Shown here: piece by piece, positions 23,746 through 35,789 of the stretch
How positions within the stretch are numbered: the first letter of the stretch is position 1
Layout of the letters: each line of letters starts with the position of its first letter
NCBI RefSeq assembly: GCF_021462225.1
Contig: NC_061805.1
Coordinates: 31,637,958 to 31,701,957 of the forward strand
Reading direction: 5' to 3'
Source of the DNA: Girardinichthys multiradiatus
Taxonomy: Eukaryota; Chordata; Actinopteri; Cyprinodontiformes; Goodeidae
DNA: 64,000 nucleotides
Translations under genes and position numbers: made by a program
Notes under the pieces: model-generated
What the model was told of the DNA's origin: nothing
The model's database searches: none
What the model saw: the letters and a program-made list of their open reading frames with translations, nothing else

Positions 23746-24237
23746 ATGCGCTAGTCAAGTCAAGTCAAGTTTATTTATATAGTGCTTTTAAGCAAGAAGG
23801 CACTCAAGGCGCTGTACATAAGGAAAAACATTACAATGATACAGAAAATCAAACAACAGAGGTAATTAAAAAATAAAGAGATTAGAATGATGGATGGAAA
23901 TGAAAGGAAAATTGGACGGAAAACTTAACTAATAATGTTTAGATAACACAGTCAAAGGCCACTCTAAAGAAATAAATTTTTAATCTTGATTTAAAGAAAC
24001 TTAGGGTTTCAGTACTTTTACAGTTTTCTGGAAGTTTATTCCAGATTAGTGGAGCATAAGAACTAAAAGCTGTTTCTCCATGTTTGGTTCTGGTTCTGGG
24101 TATGCAGAGTAGATTTGAGCGAGATGACCTGAGAGGTCTGGGTGGTTGATACACTGACAACAAGTCTGTAATGTATTTTGGTGCTAAGCCATTCAATGAT
24201 TTATAGACTAACAGAAGTATTTTAAAGTCTGTGTGCT
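23746..24237 (-). mobile_element. 3' end of an L2-like LINE
   Basis: The minus strand encodes the C-terminal part of an L2-type ORF (24196 down to 23939): NGLAPKYITDLL, then HGETAFSSYAPLIWNKLPE and SFFKSRLKIYFF. The 3' tail is TTTATTTATATAGTGCTTTT with adjacent GTCAA repeats. It is 5'-truncated and inserted into the older Tc1 element. Confidence 0.75.
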
Positions 24238-24684
24238 AACTTTTTTTTTTTTTTAACACTATTGCATTTCTTAAGTTTTCAACATTTTTACAAACAAAAA
24301 TTTGAAAGTTGTGGCATGCATACTGTATATATTCAATCCCCTTTTACTCTGATACACCTAAATAAAATCCAGTGCAACCAGTTGGCTTCAGAGGTTTCCT
24401 GATTAGTAAACAGAGTCCACCTGTGTGTAATTTAATCTCAGTATAAATCAAGCTTTTCTCTGAAGGCCTCGGAGGTTTGTTAGAGAACATTAGAGAACTA
24501 AATGCATCACATTTAGAGACCAAGGAACACAACAGACAGGTCAAGGATAACGGTGTTGGTGTATTTAAAGCAGGGTTAGGTTCTAAAACAATATCCCAAG
24601 AGGAAATCTCATGAAGTACTGTTCAGTCCATCATCAGAGAATGGAAAGAGCATGAAACAACTGTGAACCTACCCTGATACAGTG

Positions 24685-26013
24685 CAGGGAAAAAGCATTT
24701 GGCATTTGGTTTTTTTCTCTTTGCATCACAGGTCATCAAATACATTTTAAGATCAGGTAACCTGAGTAAATATAAAAAGATTTTTTTATAGGGGGGAAAA
24801 GCTATTAAATTCAACTTGAATGAAAAAGTAATAGCCCCATAAACCTAATATCTATGGTGCAACATCTGCCATCAAGAGTTCGAGTAACTGGCAAGTCTTT
24901 ATATCACTGTGGAGGTCTTCTGGCAAACTCTTCACAAAATAGTTTTAAATCATCAAGATTTGGTGGGTTTTTGAGGGGAGACCTTCACTTTGGTTTTGAT
25001 GAGCCATTCAGAGGTGGACCTCCTTTGGATTATCCAGCTGCATAACTCAAATGTGACTGAACTGAGCTTAAGGAAATAATTTGATGGCGTTCTACTTTTC
25101 TGGTTGAAAGCTGGTTTAATTGTTCAATAAATCATTGCAGCAAAACAGCCCCAGACCATCATAATACCACCACCATTTTTCAGTGTTGGTATAATGTTCC
25201 ATTTCTGAATGGTTGTCAGTTTTAAGCCAAAAGTAACGTGACCAAAATCTTCCAGAAAGGTCAACTTTTGTCTCGTCAGTTCACAGAATATTTTCCCAAA
25301 AGTCTTGGAGATCATTAAGATGTTTTTGGTAATTGTGAGATGGCCTTTGTGTTATTTATGAGTAGCTGTGGTTTTCTCCTTAGAACTCTCCCTTGGATGC
25401 CTTTTTGTGCTTAGTCTCTTTCTTATTGTTGAATCGTGGACTCTGACCTAGACTGAGTAAGGGCTGCTGTGCTTAAGATATTACTCTAGGTTTTTGTGAC
25501 CTCTTGGATGAGTAATTGTTGCACTCTTGGACTAATTTTTGACTAATTTTCAAAGGCCATCCACTCCTGGGAAGGTTCAGTACTGTTGGATGCTTTCTCA
25601 ATTTGAGGATAATGACTCTCACTATGAGTTATAAAGCCTTCCCAGATTTGTTGATGTTATAAACTTGGGTTTTCATGTTCTTGATCTTTTTAGATCAATA
25701 CATTATGTGTTGTTTCTTAAGATTTTCAAGAGCTTCAGCCTTGTCAGATAGGTTGTATGTAAGTGGTTTCCAAATGCTAAAGGTTCTGGCAGTAATCATG
25801 TTGGGTGTGCTTTTCAAAAAAATGGTTAATTACTGCTATTGTAAAACCGGGGTGTTTGCTCTTCAGTAAATAAATCATCATTTTAAAACTGCTTTTGGTA
25901 TTTCAGGGTCACTTTGTCTAAAATCATAATGTAATGGGTGTTTTGAAACATTTAAGGGTGACAAAAAAGAAATAAACAAGAAATCTGTATGGGGTGTGTG
26001 CTTTTTTTCACAG
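24685..26013 (-). mobile_element. Second Tc1-like family nested in the first
   Basis: The left end begins CAGTGCAGGGAAAAAGCATT and the right end runs to CTTTTTTTCACAGCATG, imperfect inverses of each other. The interior reads as a reversed transposase relic; the minus strand near 25165-25200 gives GGGIMMVWGCFAA. The target is inside the CAGTGCCTTG-family element, so this insertion is younger than that element. Confidence 0.65.
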
Positions 26014-26571
26014 CATGGCTGTCCACCTAGACTGACAGGTAACCAAGAGCCCCAGAATAGTTGTGGAGAGCTACAGCTTAGGAGGATCCGTTGACACAAT
26101 GACAAATTTTGCAACGTACAAATCTTGCCTATGAAAGACTAGCAAGAAAGCAACTGGATGTCCAGTTAAAGGTTTTACATAAGGCATGTAGGGGACACAG
26201 CAAACATGGAGAAGAAGGTGCTTTAGTTAGATGAGGCCAAAATGTAACTTTTCAACTTACATGCAGTGGAAAAACAAACTGCATTTCATCCTCAACCCAC
26301 CTTCCCCACAGTGACACATGGTGGTGGCATCAGCACCCTATGATGATGCTTCCCTTCATGGAAAAATATGTGAAATCATCCAGTACTTTGTGTCTGTCTA
26401 TCACATAAAATCAACACCAAAAAGTCTTAGGTTTATGGCTGTAGCATAAAAAAAATTGAAAAGGTTTAATGGGTTTGAATAGTTTTGCATGGTACTGAGG
26501 ATGATACAAAGCAAAGATGTTGGGTAAAAGTCCAAGAATAAACAGACCTCTGGACATTTTAGGAAAACATT

Positions 26572-26577
26572 TTTATT
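26572..26577 (-). terminator. Poly(A) signal of deoxyguanosine kinase
   Basis: AATAAA on the minus strand about 400 nt after the stop codon at 26983. Confidence 0.6.
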
Positions 26578-26982
26578 CAGTCAAAAAGATATAAGAAATC
26601 CACACATTCAGATCCTCAGTAAACACTATGTGGCGCTGTTCACAGTAATCCTTTGGCTTACTTGGTATAAAAACTACTGGATTTATCTGCAGTCATTGTT
26701 TCAAAAATAAATATAGGAGTACAGTTTTCCAGTTCAAGAATGCTGGTAGGGAAAAACGATCCAGTGTTCTGAGAACTAACTCACAAACAAATGTAACGGC
26801 ATCATTATTAGCGAAACACTCATATAAAGACAAACTCTGTGAATCTTAAATAGACTGGTCATGCAAAGGTAGCAGCTTACAAAATACATGTATTTTCTCT
26901 TTCTACATCTCTTTGAACAGATGTTTTGTGTTATTCGATGTTTTTTGTTTCCCTCCGTTAGCGGCTGTTGATGAGAATCTTC

Positions 26983-29900
26983 TCATAAAGCATTAAAGAA
27001 GTTCTTTACCTGCGTGTGCGTGAAAAGATACTTTAGGGTCACAGTGAATTACAAGCATTTATACATCGAACATTGCATCAAAATGCAAACGTTAGTGAGT
27101 TTAAAAGATAAACCACATTAGAGCCCCCATGTGGCTCACTGTGGTACAGCAGCCATGAGACAGAAAAGGTAACTCGGTCAGAAGAAACTTACCTTTGTAA
27201 TGAACAGCTCCCGCACATCGGGATCATTCTTAAACTCAACATTGGCATCGAGCTGCAAGACGGGGATCTTTTTCAACTTCTCGAAGTGTATCCTAAGGAT
27301 GAAAAGAGCAAAGTTGTGTCAAACACATATTAAAGGCTTCAAAGACCATCATTTGCTCACTGCTGAGGAACAAACACATGCGATGAATGCAGCTCTAACC
27401 ATTAGAAGACAACAGAAAGGTTTCGTAGAACCATAAACAGCAACTCAGTGCTGCGGTAACTCTTATGGTTATTAACTGATTTTAGGACATAATAAACATG
27501 TTATGCTGTTTGCTCTTATAGTTACTGCTGAAAAACTCAAAAACTTAACTTCACATGTTACAGTCATGGTAAAAAATGTACACTGCCTTTCAATTCATGT
27601 GTTTCAGACCATAATACAAAAATCCGCTGGCTTTTACAGAGTTCTAAATTACTTAAACCACAACAGACTTCACTCTAACATTAACATTACAGCTTGCGAA
27701 AAAGTTAGTGCCCCCTTGCTGCTTCCAAAGGATTCAAGAGAGAATCACCCAGATGCTGGTAATCTAGTCAACTTGATAAAATGAACACCATAAATTCAGG
27801 GGTTTTGGTGTTTTGCTCGTTTGGAGCAGAACATTTTTGTGTTAACACAATGCCAAACTGGACTGACATAAGTAATGACCTTAGAGACGGAACTGTTGAC
27901 TGGCAAACATTACAACAACATTCATCATCCATCAATCTCCAGAGGCAGAGGCTGGCATGGAAGTCTCAGAAATCAGCAACATCCATCACCAAGGTCATTT
28001 TCAAAAGTCTTCTTCAAAGGAGAAGAACTTCACATTGTACAAGAAATTAAATACTTGGGTGTCACCATAGACCCCACCTTTTCATTTAGGAATTGTGTTA
28101 AAAACATATCTACAAGCATTAATTTTAACATACATAATTTTAGGTGGATCAGATCATCACTGTCATACAGTGCAGCCATAATGTTTCTCCACTCCATGAT
28201 AATTTCTTAATTTGAAAACTGTTTCACCAACTGATCACTGGCATTATTAGACAGAAAGTCTTTCTGCTTCGATCATTGCCTGACTCTTCAGAAGTCCAGA
28301 ATGCTTAGTTTTAAAACTTAAAAAACACAATTAAAGGTTGTCTGTATGATTTGCTCCAAAGCCCAAACTGGATCATACAAGTAATGAAACAATCTTGCAA
28401 AGCAGAGTGGGAAAACATTTCCCCCACAACGATGTGACAAACTGATAGAACCATACAGAAAAGAGCTATATCAAGTTACTGCTGCTAAAGGAGCTCTACA
28501 ATACAGGTCCTTCTCAAAATATTAGCATATTGTGATAAAGTTCATTATTTTCCATAATGTAATGATGAAAATTGAACATTCATATATTTTAGATTCATTG
28601 CACACTAACTGAAATATTTCAGGTCTTTTATTGTCTTAATACGGATGATTTTGGCATACAGCTCATGAAAACCCAAAATTCCTATCTCACAAAATTAGCA
28701 TATCATTAAAAGGGTCTCTAAACGAGCTATGAACCTAATCATCTGAATCAACGAGTTAACTCTAAACACCTGCAAAAGATTCTTGAGGCCTTTAAAACTC
28801 CCAGCCTGGTTCATCACTCAAAACCCCAATCATGGGTAAGACTGCCGACCTGACTGCTGTCCAGAAGGCCACTATTGACACCCTCAAGCAAGAGGGTAAG
28901 ACACAGAAAGACATTTCTGAACGAATAGGCTGTTCCCAGAGTGCTGTATCAAGGCACCTCAGTGGGAAGTCTGTGGGAAGGAAAAAGTGTGGCAGAAAAC
29001 GCTGCACAACGAGAAGAGGTGACCAGACCCTGAGGAAGATTGTGGAGAAGGGCCGATTCCAGACCTTGGGGGACCTGCGGAAGCAGTGGACTGAGTCTGG
29101 AGTAGAAACATCCAGAGCCACCGTGCACAGGCGTGTGCAGGAAATGGGCTACAGGTGCCGCATTCCCCAGGTCAGGCCACTTTTGAATCAGAAACAGCGG
29201 CAGAAGCGCCTGACCTGGGCTACAGAGAAGCAGCACTGGACTGTTGCTCAGTGGTCCAAAGTACTTTTTTCGGATGAAAGCAAATTCTGCATGTCATTCG
29301 GAAATCAAGGTGCCAGAGTCTGGAGGAAGACTGGGGAGAAGGAAATGCCAAAATGCCAGAAGTCCAGTGTCAAGTACCCACAGTCAGTGATGGTCTGGGT
29401 GCCGTGTCAGCTGCTGGTGTTGGTCCACTGTGTTTTATCAAGGGCAGGGTCAATGCAGCTAGCTATCAGGAGATTTTGGAGCACTTCATGCTTCCATCTG
29501 CTGAAAAGCTTTATGGAGATGAAGATTTCATTTTTCAGCACGACCTGGCACCTGCCCACAGTGCCAAAACCACTGGTAAATGGTTTACTGACCATGGTAT
29601 CACTGTGCTCAATTGGCCTGCCAACTCTCCTGACCTGAACCCCATAGAGAATCTGTGGGATATTGTGAAGAGAACGTTGAGAGACTCAAGACCCAACACT
29701 CTGGATGAGCTAAAGGCCGCTATCGAAGCATCCTGGACCTCCATAAGACCTCAGCAGTGCCACAGGCTGATTGCCTCCATGCCACGCCGCATTGAAGCAG
29801 TCATTTCTGCCAAAGGATTCCCGACCAAGTATTGAGTGCATAACTGTACATGATTATTTGAAGGTTGACGTTTTTTGTATTAAAAACACTTTTCTTTTAT

Positions 29901-32515
29901 TGGTCGGATGAAATATGCTAATTTTGTGAGATAGGAATTTTGGGTTTTCATGAGCTGTATGCCAAAATCATCCGTATTAAGACAATAAAAGACCTGAAAT
30001 ATTTCAGTTAGTGTGCAATGAATCTAAAATATATGAATGCAAAATTTTCATCATAACATTATGGAAAATAATGAACTTTATCACGATATGCTAATATTTT
30101 GAGAAGGACCTATTTAGTGGAGTGTATTTAAGTTTCAGATTTAGATCACTGTATACCTGGCCAAGACGAGACATTTTAACATGCCCTCATGTTTAAAACC
30201 CAAGAATGGGTGAGGGTGTCATTTTGTTTTACCACAAATGTATTTATTGTTTTGCCACAGGGATTTGATCTGTTTCTTACTCAGTACTCTTCTCTATCAG
30301 CCACTTCTCATGCTGTTCATGCAGCTTTTCCAGGTAGTCCAGCTGTATTCCCTTCTCTTCTGGCCTTCCCCGTAGCTTCAGACGCTCCATGCATTTCTGA
30401 GAGGTCCAAAGTTGTTTGTGAGTCCTTTGTAAGGCCTTGATTTCAGAACTGTAACAATAAAAAAACGTATGTTCATACCTTGGGTGAGGCTCTGAGGTAG
30501 ATAATGCCCTCCAGCTCCACCTGGTGTCCAAACCTCTCCACCAGAAGAGAGTGCCAGTCCTGATAGACTGTCCATTCTGTGGCATTGATGCAGCCCAGTT
30601 CAAACATATTCAGAGCAAAGATGTACCTGACAGAAAAGAGTTAAGGTTAATTTTAACTTGATAGGTGGATCTCACTCTGATTGCACCAAAAATAATACAA
30701 ACACAAAATACTTGACATTCAGAATGATTCTTAAACTAATTATGGTAACAATTACACAAGGAAACTTATTAGAAATTGTTTTTGATTTCTGGACATCATC
30801 CAACCCCAATTCTGGGAACAACAGCTTCTTTAAAGGACTGTTGCTTTAAGTACACAAACATGGGTGAGACTTGATATAAACTTTTTCCACTCTGTCAACC
30901 TACTCACCTGTCACTGTAGACAGAGCGCTCATACACCTGGACAGGGGGTCCCTCTGAGTAGAGGAGATGAGCTGGAGGGGGCTGAAGCTGTGTTCTCAGT
31001 CGGCTCATGCAGGAATATGTTTGAAAGGTGTAGGACCAGCGCTGAGGGTCCTGGTACATCATCTGCAGCAGGTTGCTGACTGTTGTCTGGGGTGAAGCAT
31101 CCATTTCCTGGTAAATAAATGGAGAGAATGTAGCTTTATTTCATTATACCATTTGATGAAACAAAGAATCTTGTTGTGGCTGGGTGAAGACTAGATTCAC
31201 CTTTGAGGTCTTGCCCTCAATGTTCTGCCACCTGCTGACAGGCTCTGCCACCACCTCCCAGTCTGGAGAAGCCGACTGCAGGAGTTTTGCAAAAGTTGAC
31301 TTTCCAACAGCTGCAGGATAAAAGAACGTAACACAGAGGCAACATCACTCGGCATATGAAATGTACATTTCTTTGTATTTATCACCTGTACACATTGCAA
31401 TACTGTGTAACCTATATAAATTTCCCCATGCTACTCCCTTCTGCAGGTTATACAATTTTGTACATAATACATACTATCAATTGGGTTCTTGTCTTTCTGT
31501 TTATTCACTTCAACCAGAAATACAATGCCTGGCAAAAGTATTCATACACCTTGAACTCTTCGATATATTTTCTCATCGAAATAAAACTTAATTTTATGTG
31601 ATACACCCACATAAAGTAGCACATAATTGTGAAGTGGAAGAAAGATGATTGTTGTTCAAATTGTTTTACAGATACAAATCTGAAGAGTGGTGTACATTTG
31701 TATTCTGCCCTTCTTCTCCCTCTTCGTGTGACTTTGTTTTAACACTGGGGTTTCTCTTGCCACTTCTCCATAAAGGCCATATTTGTGCAGTGCATTAAGG
31801 AAAGATGTCCAACAGATTGTTCCACCTGAGCTGTGGATCCCTGCAGCTCCTCCAGAGTTGCCATGGGCCTCCTTCCTGCTGTCTTTGTCCAACCTGCCAG
31901 TTTAGGTACGTGATCATATCATGTCATGGCTTTGTGTGATGTTTGACGCTTGGGTAAATATTTTATTAACCTAACCCAGCCTTAAAAGTCTCCACAACCT
32001 TATCGCTGTAATTTCAAAACGTTGTCTCTGTTTCTCTTACAAAATCTCAATAAACACATTGAAGTTTCTGGTTGACAAAATGTTACTACGTTCAAGAGGT
32101 TTGACTACTTGCAAGTCACTGTTTAAAGCTCTTCACAATGGCTGTTACAGCCGTTTTCTTTATTCTATATATACTAGCTTTTCCTTATACTCCTTAAGGA
32201 CCCAGTCACAAGGCACTCTGTAACAATACAACCCAAACATCTACTGATCTTACCAATATTTCCCTCGATAGAAACTCTCCTCGCGTGCGATGTAACATCC
32301 ATAAATGAACTTGAGTGCTTTCTAAAGCAAGAAATACTTGGATCGCCTGTATAATTATCCATAACACTGCTGATAAATGTTGTCCTTTCTCTCAGAAAGA
32401 TGCTGGATGGTTTCCTCCGTGTGGATGCAAAGCTCTTGAGCTGTGTTAGACCTGCTCCTTGTTTCTGCATTTCAGAAACACGGCGTAACATCAGTCGGCG
32501 AAAAGCAGCCATCAT
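26983..32515 (-). CDS. dguok: Mitochondrial deoxyguanosine kinase, about 320 aa
   Basis: Phosphorylates purine deoxynucleosides in mitochondria, supplying dNTPs for mtDNA. Seven coding exons: 32254-32515, 31201-31310, 30908-31107, 30479-30626, 30281-30396, 27193-27292 and 26983-27009; phases agree at every junction (963 nt). The P-loop is split across exons 1-2 as GNIAVGKSTF. Then follow [17 protein letters not shown], the [12 protein letters not shown] substrate/DR motif, YQDWHSLL, the LID-type [15 protein letters not shown] and the end VKNFFNAL. The N-terminus before the P-loop (about 83 residues, Arg-rich, few acidic residues) fits a mitochondrial presequence but is longer than in mammals; a later Met could be used. 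Intron 5 (3 kb) holds LINE and Tc1 copies; intron 1 holds a Tc1 relic. Confidence 0.93.
27700..28500 (+). pseudogene. LINE reverse transcriptase C-terminal relic
   Basis: Inside dguok intron 5. The plus-strand frame around 28035-28210 reads [20 protein letters not shown] and then [13 protein letters not shown], the connection region after the RT palm in non-LTR elements. The downstream part continues in broken frames to about 28,400. It is 5'-truncated and inactive. Confidence 0.65.
28505..30111 (+). mobile_element. Tc1-like transposon with about 210-bp terminal repeats
   Basis: The ends AGGTCCTTCTCAAAATATTA and its inverse open long terminal inverted repeats (28505-28715 and about 29925-30111). 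The two copies agree closely, differing at only a few places such as GCAAAATTTT and TCACGATATG. The element sits in dguok intron 5, sense-opposed to the gene. The close match of the ends points to a fairly recent insertion. Confidence 0.9.
28832..29835 (+). pseudogene. Tc1-like transposase, one frameshift
   Basis: Cuts and pastes its element through a DDE catalytic domain. The N-terminus has paired helix-turn-helix motifs ([30 protein letters not shown]). The catalytic part has the first Asp in LFSDESKF, the second in [10 protein letters not shown] and the Glu in [11 protein letters not shown], then PRRIEAVI near the end. The frame changes at about 29397-29400, after codons for MVW: one G appears to be missing. 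Otherwise the frame is open to TGA at 29833-29835. The full product would be about 335 aa, the usual Tc1 length. The single lesion makes this copy non-autonomous. Confidence 0.9.
31521..32123 (+). mobile_element. Tc1-like relic in dguok intron 1
   Basis: The left end ATGCCTGGCAAAAGTATTC and a degenerate right end near 32095-32123 belong to the CAGTGCCTTGCAAAAGTATTC family. It is short, internally deleted and non-coding. Confidence 0.65.
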
Positions 32516-32646
32516 GATAAACTTTAATTTTTAAATGACAACACACATTTATCCACAGTAGTCGCTCTTCTGCCTGTTATTAATCAGTTGAAACATCACC
32601 ACGAGATGAGCTCATGTAAGCTAGCTCTCATCCTCATGTAAAGTCA

Positions 32647-32654
32647 ACTTCCGG
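32647..32654 (-). promoter_or_regulatory. ETS/GABPA site upstream of dguok
   Basis: CCGGAAGT on the minus strand, about 130 bp upstream of the dguok ATG. GABPA (NRF-2) sites are common in promoters of nuclear genes for mitochondrial proteins, so the site fits the gene's role. Function is inferred. Confidence 0.45.
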
Positions 32655-33130
32655 TGCGAATTATCGATTAGCTGCTAAAATGTCATAATTCTACCTTTAT
32701 AAAAAAAATTTTTTTTACTGTTCAGACAGTTTCAACTGTGAACGTTAATTTGAGGTTCGTATACTGTTCACCTAGTGAACAAAATTCAGAGTTAAAATTT
32801 GTAACGTGCCTGCTCCACAGACGCTACGAGCGTAGCGTTAGCAACAAGCTGGACATCCGGCATCACATCATGCACTTTCACAATAAAGGCCTTTCAATTT
32901 TTCCTTAAAATAACCGCGGACGCAAAACGAGTATTTTTTTGGTTTAATGTGCCAATGTAAATACACAATGTCAGAGATGATTTCGGAAAAAGTTGCCCAC
33001 GTACATCTCAATGTATAAAAATATCATCAAAAAGTTTATTAATTTCAGAAAATGTAAAACACGGAGCCTGTTATATAGATTTATTATACTGTGCGCAGAG
33101 AATGAAATAAAGCATGGCTGACCTTACATA

Positions 33131-34398
33131 CAGGGGTTGGACAATGAAACTGAAACACCTGTAATTTTAGTGTGGGAGGTTTCATGGCTAAATTGGACCA
33201 GCCTGGTAGCCAGTCTTCATTGATTGCACATTGCACCAGTAAGAACAGAGTGTGAAGGTTCAATTAGCAGGGTAAGAGCACAGTTTTGCTCAAAATATTG
33301 AAATGCACACAACATTATGGATGACATACCAGAGTTCAAAACAGGACAAATTGTTGGTGCACGTCTTGCTGGCGCATCTGTGACCAAGACAGCAAGTCTT
33401 TGTGATGTATCAAGAGCCACGGTATCCAGGCTAATGTCAGCATATCACCAAGAAGGACGAACCACATCCAACAGGATTAACTGTGGACGCAAGAGGAAGC
33501 TGTCTGAAAGGGATGTTCGGGTGCTAACCCGGATTGTATCCAAAAAACATAAAACCACGGCTGCCCAAATCACGGCAGAATTAAATGTGCACCTCAACTC
33601 TCCTGTTTCCACCAGAACTGTCCGTCAGGAGCTCCACAGGGTCAATATACACGGCCGTGCTGCTATAGCCAAACCTTTGGTCACTCATGCCAATGCCAAA
33701 CGTCGGTTTCAATGGTGCAAGGAGTGCAAATCTTGGGCTGTGGACAATGTGAAACATGTATTGTTCTCTGATGAGTCCACCTTTACTGTTTTCCCCACAT
33801 CCGGGAGAGTTACGGTGTGGAGAAGCCCCAAAGAAGCGTACCACCCAGACTGTTGCATGTCCAGAGTGAAGCATGGGGGTGGATCAGTGATGGTTTGGGC
33901 TGCCATGTCATGGCATTCCCTTGGCCCAATACTTGTGCTAGATGGGCGTCACTGCCAAGGACTACCGAACCATTCTTGAGGACCATGTGCATCCAATGGT
34001 TCAAACATTGTATCCTGAAGGCGGTGCCGTGTATCAGGATGACAATGCACCAATACACACAACAAGACTGGTGAAAGATTGGTTTGATGAACATGAAAGT
34101 GAAGTTGAACATCTCCCATGGCCTGCACAGTCACCAGATCTAAATATTATTGAGCCACTTTGGGGTGTTTTGGAGGAGCGAGTCAGGAAATGTTTTCCTC
34201 CACCAGTATCACGTAGTGACCTGGCCACTATCCTGCAAGAAGAATGGCTTAAAATCCCTCTGACCACTGTGCAGGACTTGTATATGTCATTCCCAAGACG
34301 AATTGATGCTGTATTGGCCGCAAAAGGAGGCCCTACACCATACTAATAAATTATTGTGGTCTAAAACCAGGTGTTTCAGTTTCATTGTCCAACCCCTG
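33131..34398 (+). mobile_element. Tc1-like transposon with perfect 31-bp ends and TA duplication
   Basis: The 31-bp ends at 33131-33161 and 34368-34398 are exact inverses (beginning CAGGGGTTGGACAATG) and a TA flanks each side. The element lies between dguok and tcn2. Total length is 1268 bp with a single transposase frame region. Perfect ends suggest it is among the youngest insertions in the window. Confidence 0.93.
33317..34346 (+). pseudogene. Tc1-like transposase, one frameshift
   Basis: DDE transposase of the element at 33131-34398. The N-terminal part has helix-turn-helix segments (KTASLCDVSRATVSRLM). The first catalytic Asp is in LFSDESTF, followed by GGGSVMVWAAMSW. After LVLDGR at about 33950 the frame changes, consistent with loss of two bases. 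The second frame then carries the second Asp in YQDDNAPIHT and the Glu in QSPDLNIIEPLWG, and ends PRRIDAVLAAKGGPTPY. Apart from that lesion the reading is open over about 342 codons. Confidence 0.9.
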
Positions 34399-34400
34399 TA

Positions 34401-35452
34401 CATTTTGTCACACAACTAACATAAACGTCAATTATTGTTTTCCACAAAATAAAAATCTTCAAATGCTGCAACCATTTGTATTTAGCCACCGCTATTTTGA
34501 CACCTCTAAATAAACTTCATTGCCACCAATTGCCTTCGGAAGTCGCTTCATTAGTTAGGAGTCCAACTGTGTCATTCAATCTCAGTATCAATACTGGTGT
34601 TCTTTGAGGTTTAGCGAACAAACAGCATCATGAAAACTAAAAACTCAGCAGACAGTTGTGGAGAAAGCAGGGTTAGGTTATAAAGATATGTTCCAAACTT
34701 TGAACATCTCAGAGAAACCTAATGGAAGAGTTTCAAGTGCAATTTGCAGTTTGCCACAAACCATGTAGAAGGCAAGCATGTGGAAAAAGCTGCACTAGTC
34801 ACATAATACCAACACTATATAGCCTATATGCTAAATGATATTAACCTGCACACCCTGTCCCTACCAGATTGCATGATAGGGGCAGCATCATGCTGTTTGG
34901 ATGCTTTACTACAGCAGAAAGAAGAAAACCTGTTAGCATCTGCAAAAGACTTGAAACTGGGGCACAGGTTTGCTGTCCAGCAGGACCACAACCCTAAACA
35001 TACATCATGAGGTACAAAGGAATGGATTAGATGAATGCATAGTTGTGTGTTAAAATGGCCCAGTTAAAGCAAAATCCTAAATACATTTAAGGAATTTGTG
35101 GTAAGACATGGAAATTGTTGTCTAGACGATCCCTATCCCATCTGACAAAGCTTGAGGAGTTTTTTTAAGAGGAATGGGGGAAAACCTTAGTTTCTAAATG
35201 TACAAAGCTGATTGAGACTCACCCGAAATGGCAAACCCAGTAAATCGTGGTTCTACAAAGTAGTGACTTAGGAGGTATGATTACAAATGCACACACTTTT
35301 TATTTGTAAGAAATTCTTCTTCCTCATCACAGTTGTGCATTTCTGTGTTGCTCTAACACATAAAATCCCAATAAAATACATTTAGGCTTGGGAAGGCAAC
35401 GTGACAAATGTAAAAAAGGTTTAAAGGGTATGAATACTTTTGCAAGGCACTG
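34401..35452 (+). mobile_element. Tc1-like relic, CAGTGCCTTGCAAAAGTATTC family, left end missing
   Basis: The right end (to 35452) reads GAATACTTTTGCAAGGCACTG followed by TA, the intact family terminus. The interior shows GGCAGCATCATGCTGTTTGG and GCAAAAGACTTGAAACTGGG in normal order. The left terminus is absent; homology begins right beside the younger element ending at 34398, whose left flank does not contain the missing end. Confidence 0.75.
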
Positions 35453-35530
35453 TATACCAGATCGAATCACTTGATCCCAATATTCCTGTAACACAAATTA
35501 AGCAGATATTCTTTAATAGGTCACAACAAC

Positions 35531-35536
35531 TTTATT
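35531..35536 (-). terminator. Poly(A) signal of tcn2
   Basis: AATAAA on the minus strand about 255 nt after the stop codon at 35790. Confidence 0.6.
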
Positions 35537-35789
35537 TTGTTTAAAGAGCACAATTTCATGAAACGTTTCACAAAATTGTAAATATTCATTTTACAATTTA
35601 GGTACTGAAATTAAAACGCTGAGCAAAAACCATTAAAGTAGTGCCAAATTACATTTTTTTGCAAGCCATTTATGCGTGCACACATACATTATAGCAGCAG
35701 ACAATTTAGCTATAATCACAGATTAGAATAGTGATAGAAAACATTTGAAGGTAAAGAATTTGTAAGTCATGGTAGTTAGAGCTGCATTA

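Larger units (their letters stand above)
23671..26497 (+). mobile_element. Tc1-like element split by two later insertions
   Basis: The left end CAGTCTCTTGCAAAGGTGTT (23671) and right end ending TAGTTTTGCATGGTACTG (26497) are inverse copies of the CAGTGCCTTGCAAAAGTATTC family termini. The body is found in three pieces: 23671-23745, about 24240-24685 and 26014-26497. The gaps are filled by an L2-like LINE tail and a different Tc1-like element. The transposase is broken. Confidence 0.7.

Noticed and set aside
32174..32515. Intronless 113-aa gene
   Set aside because: Only 32254-32515 is coding (dguok exon 1); the tail reads past the splice donor GTAAG.
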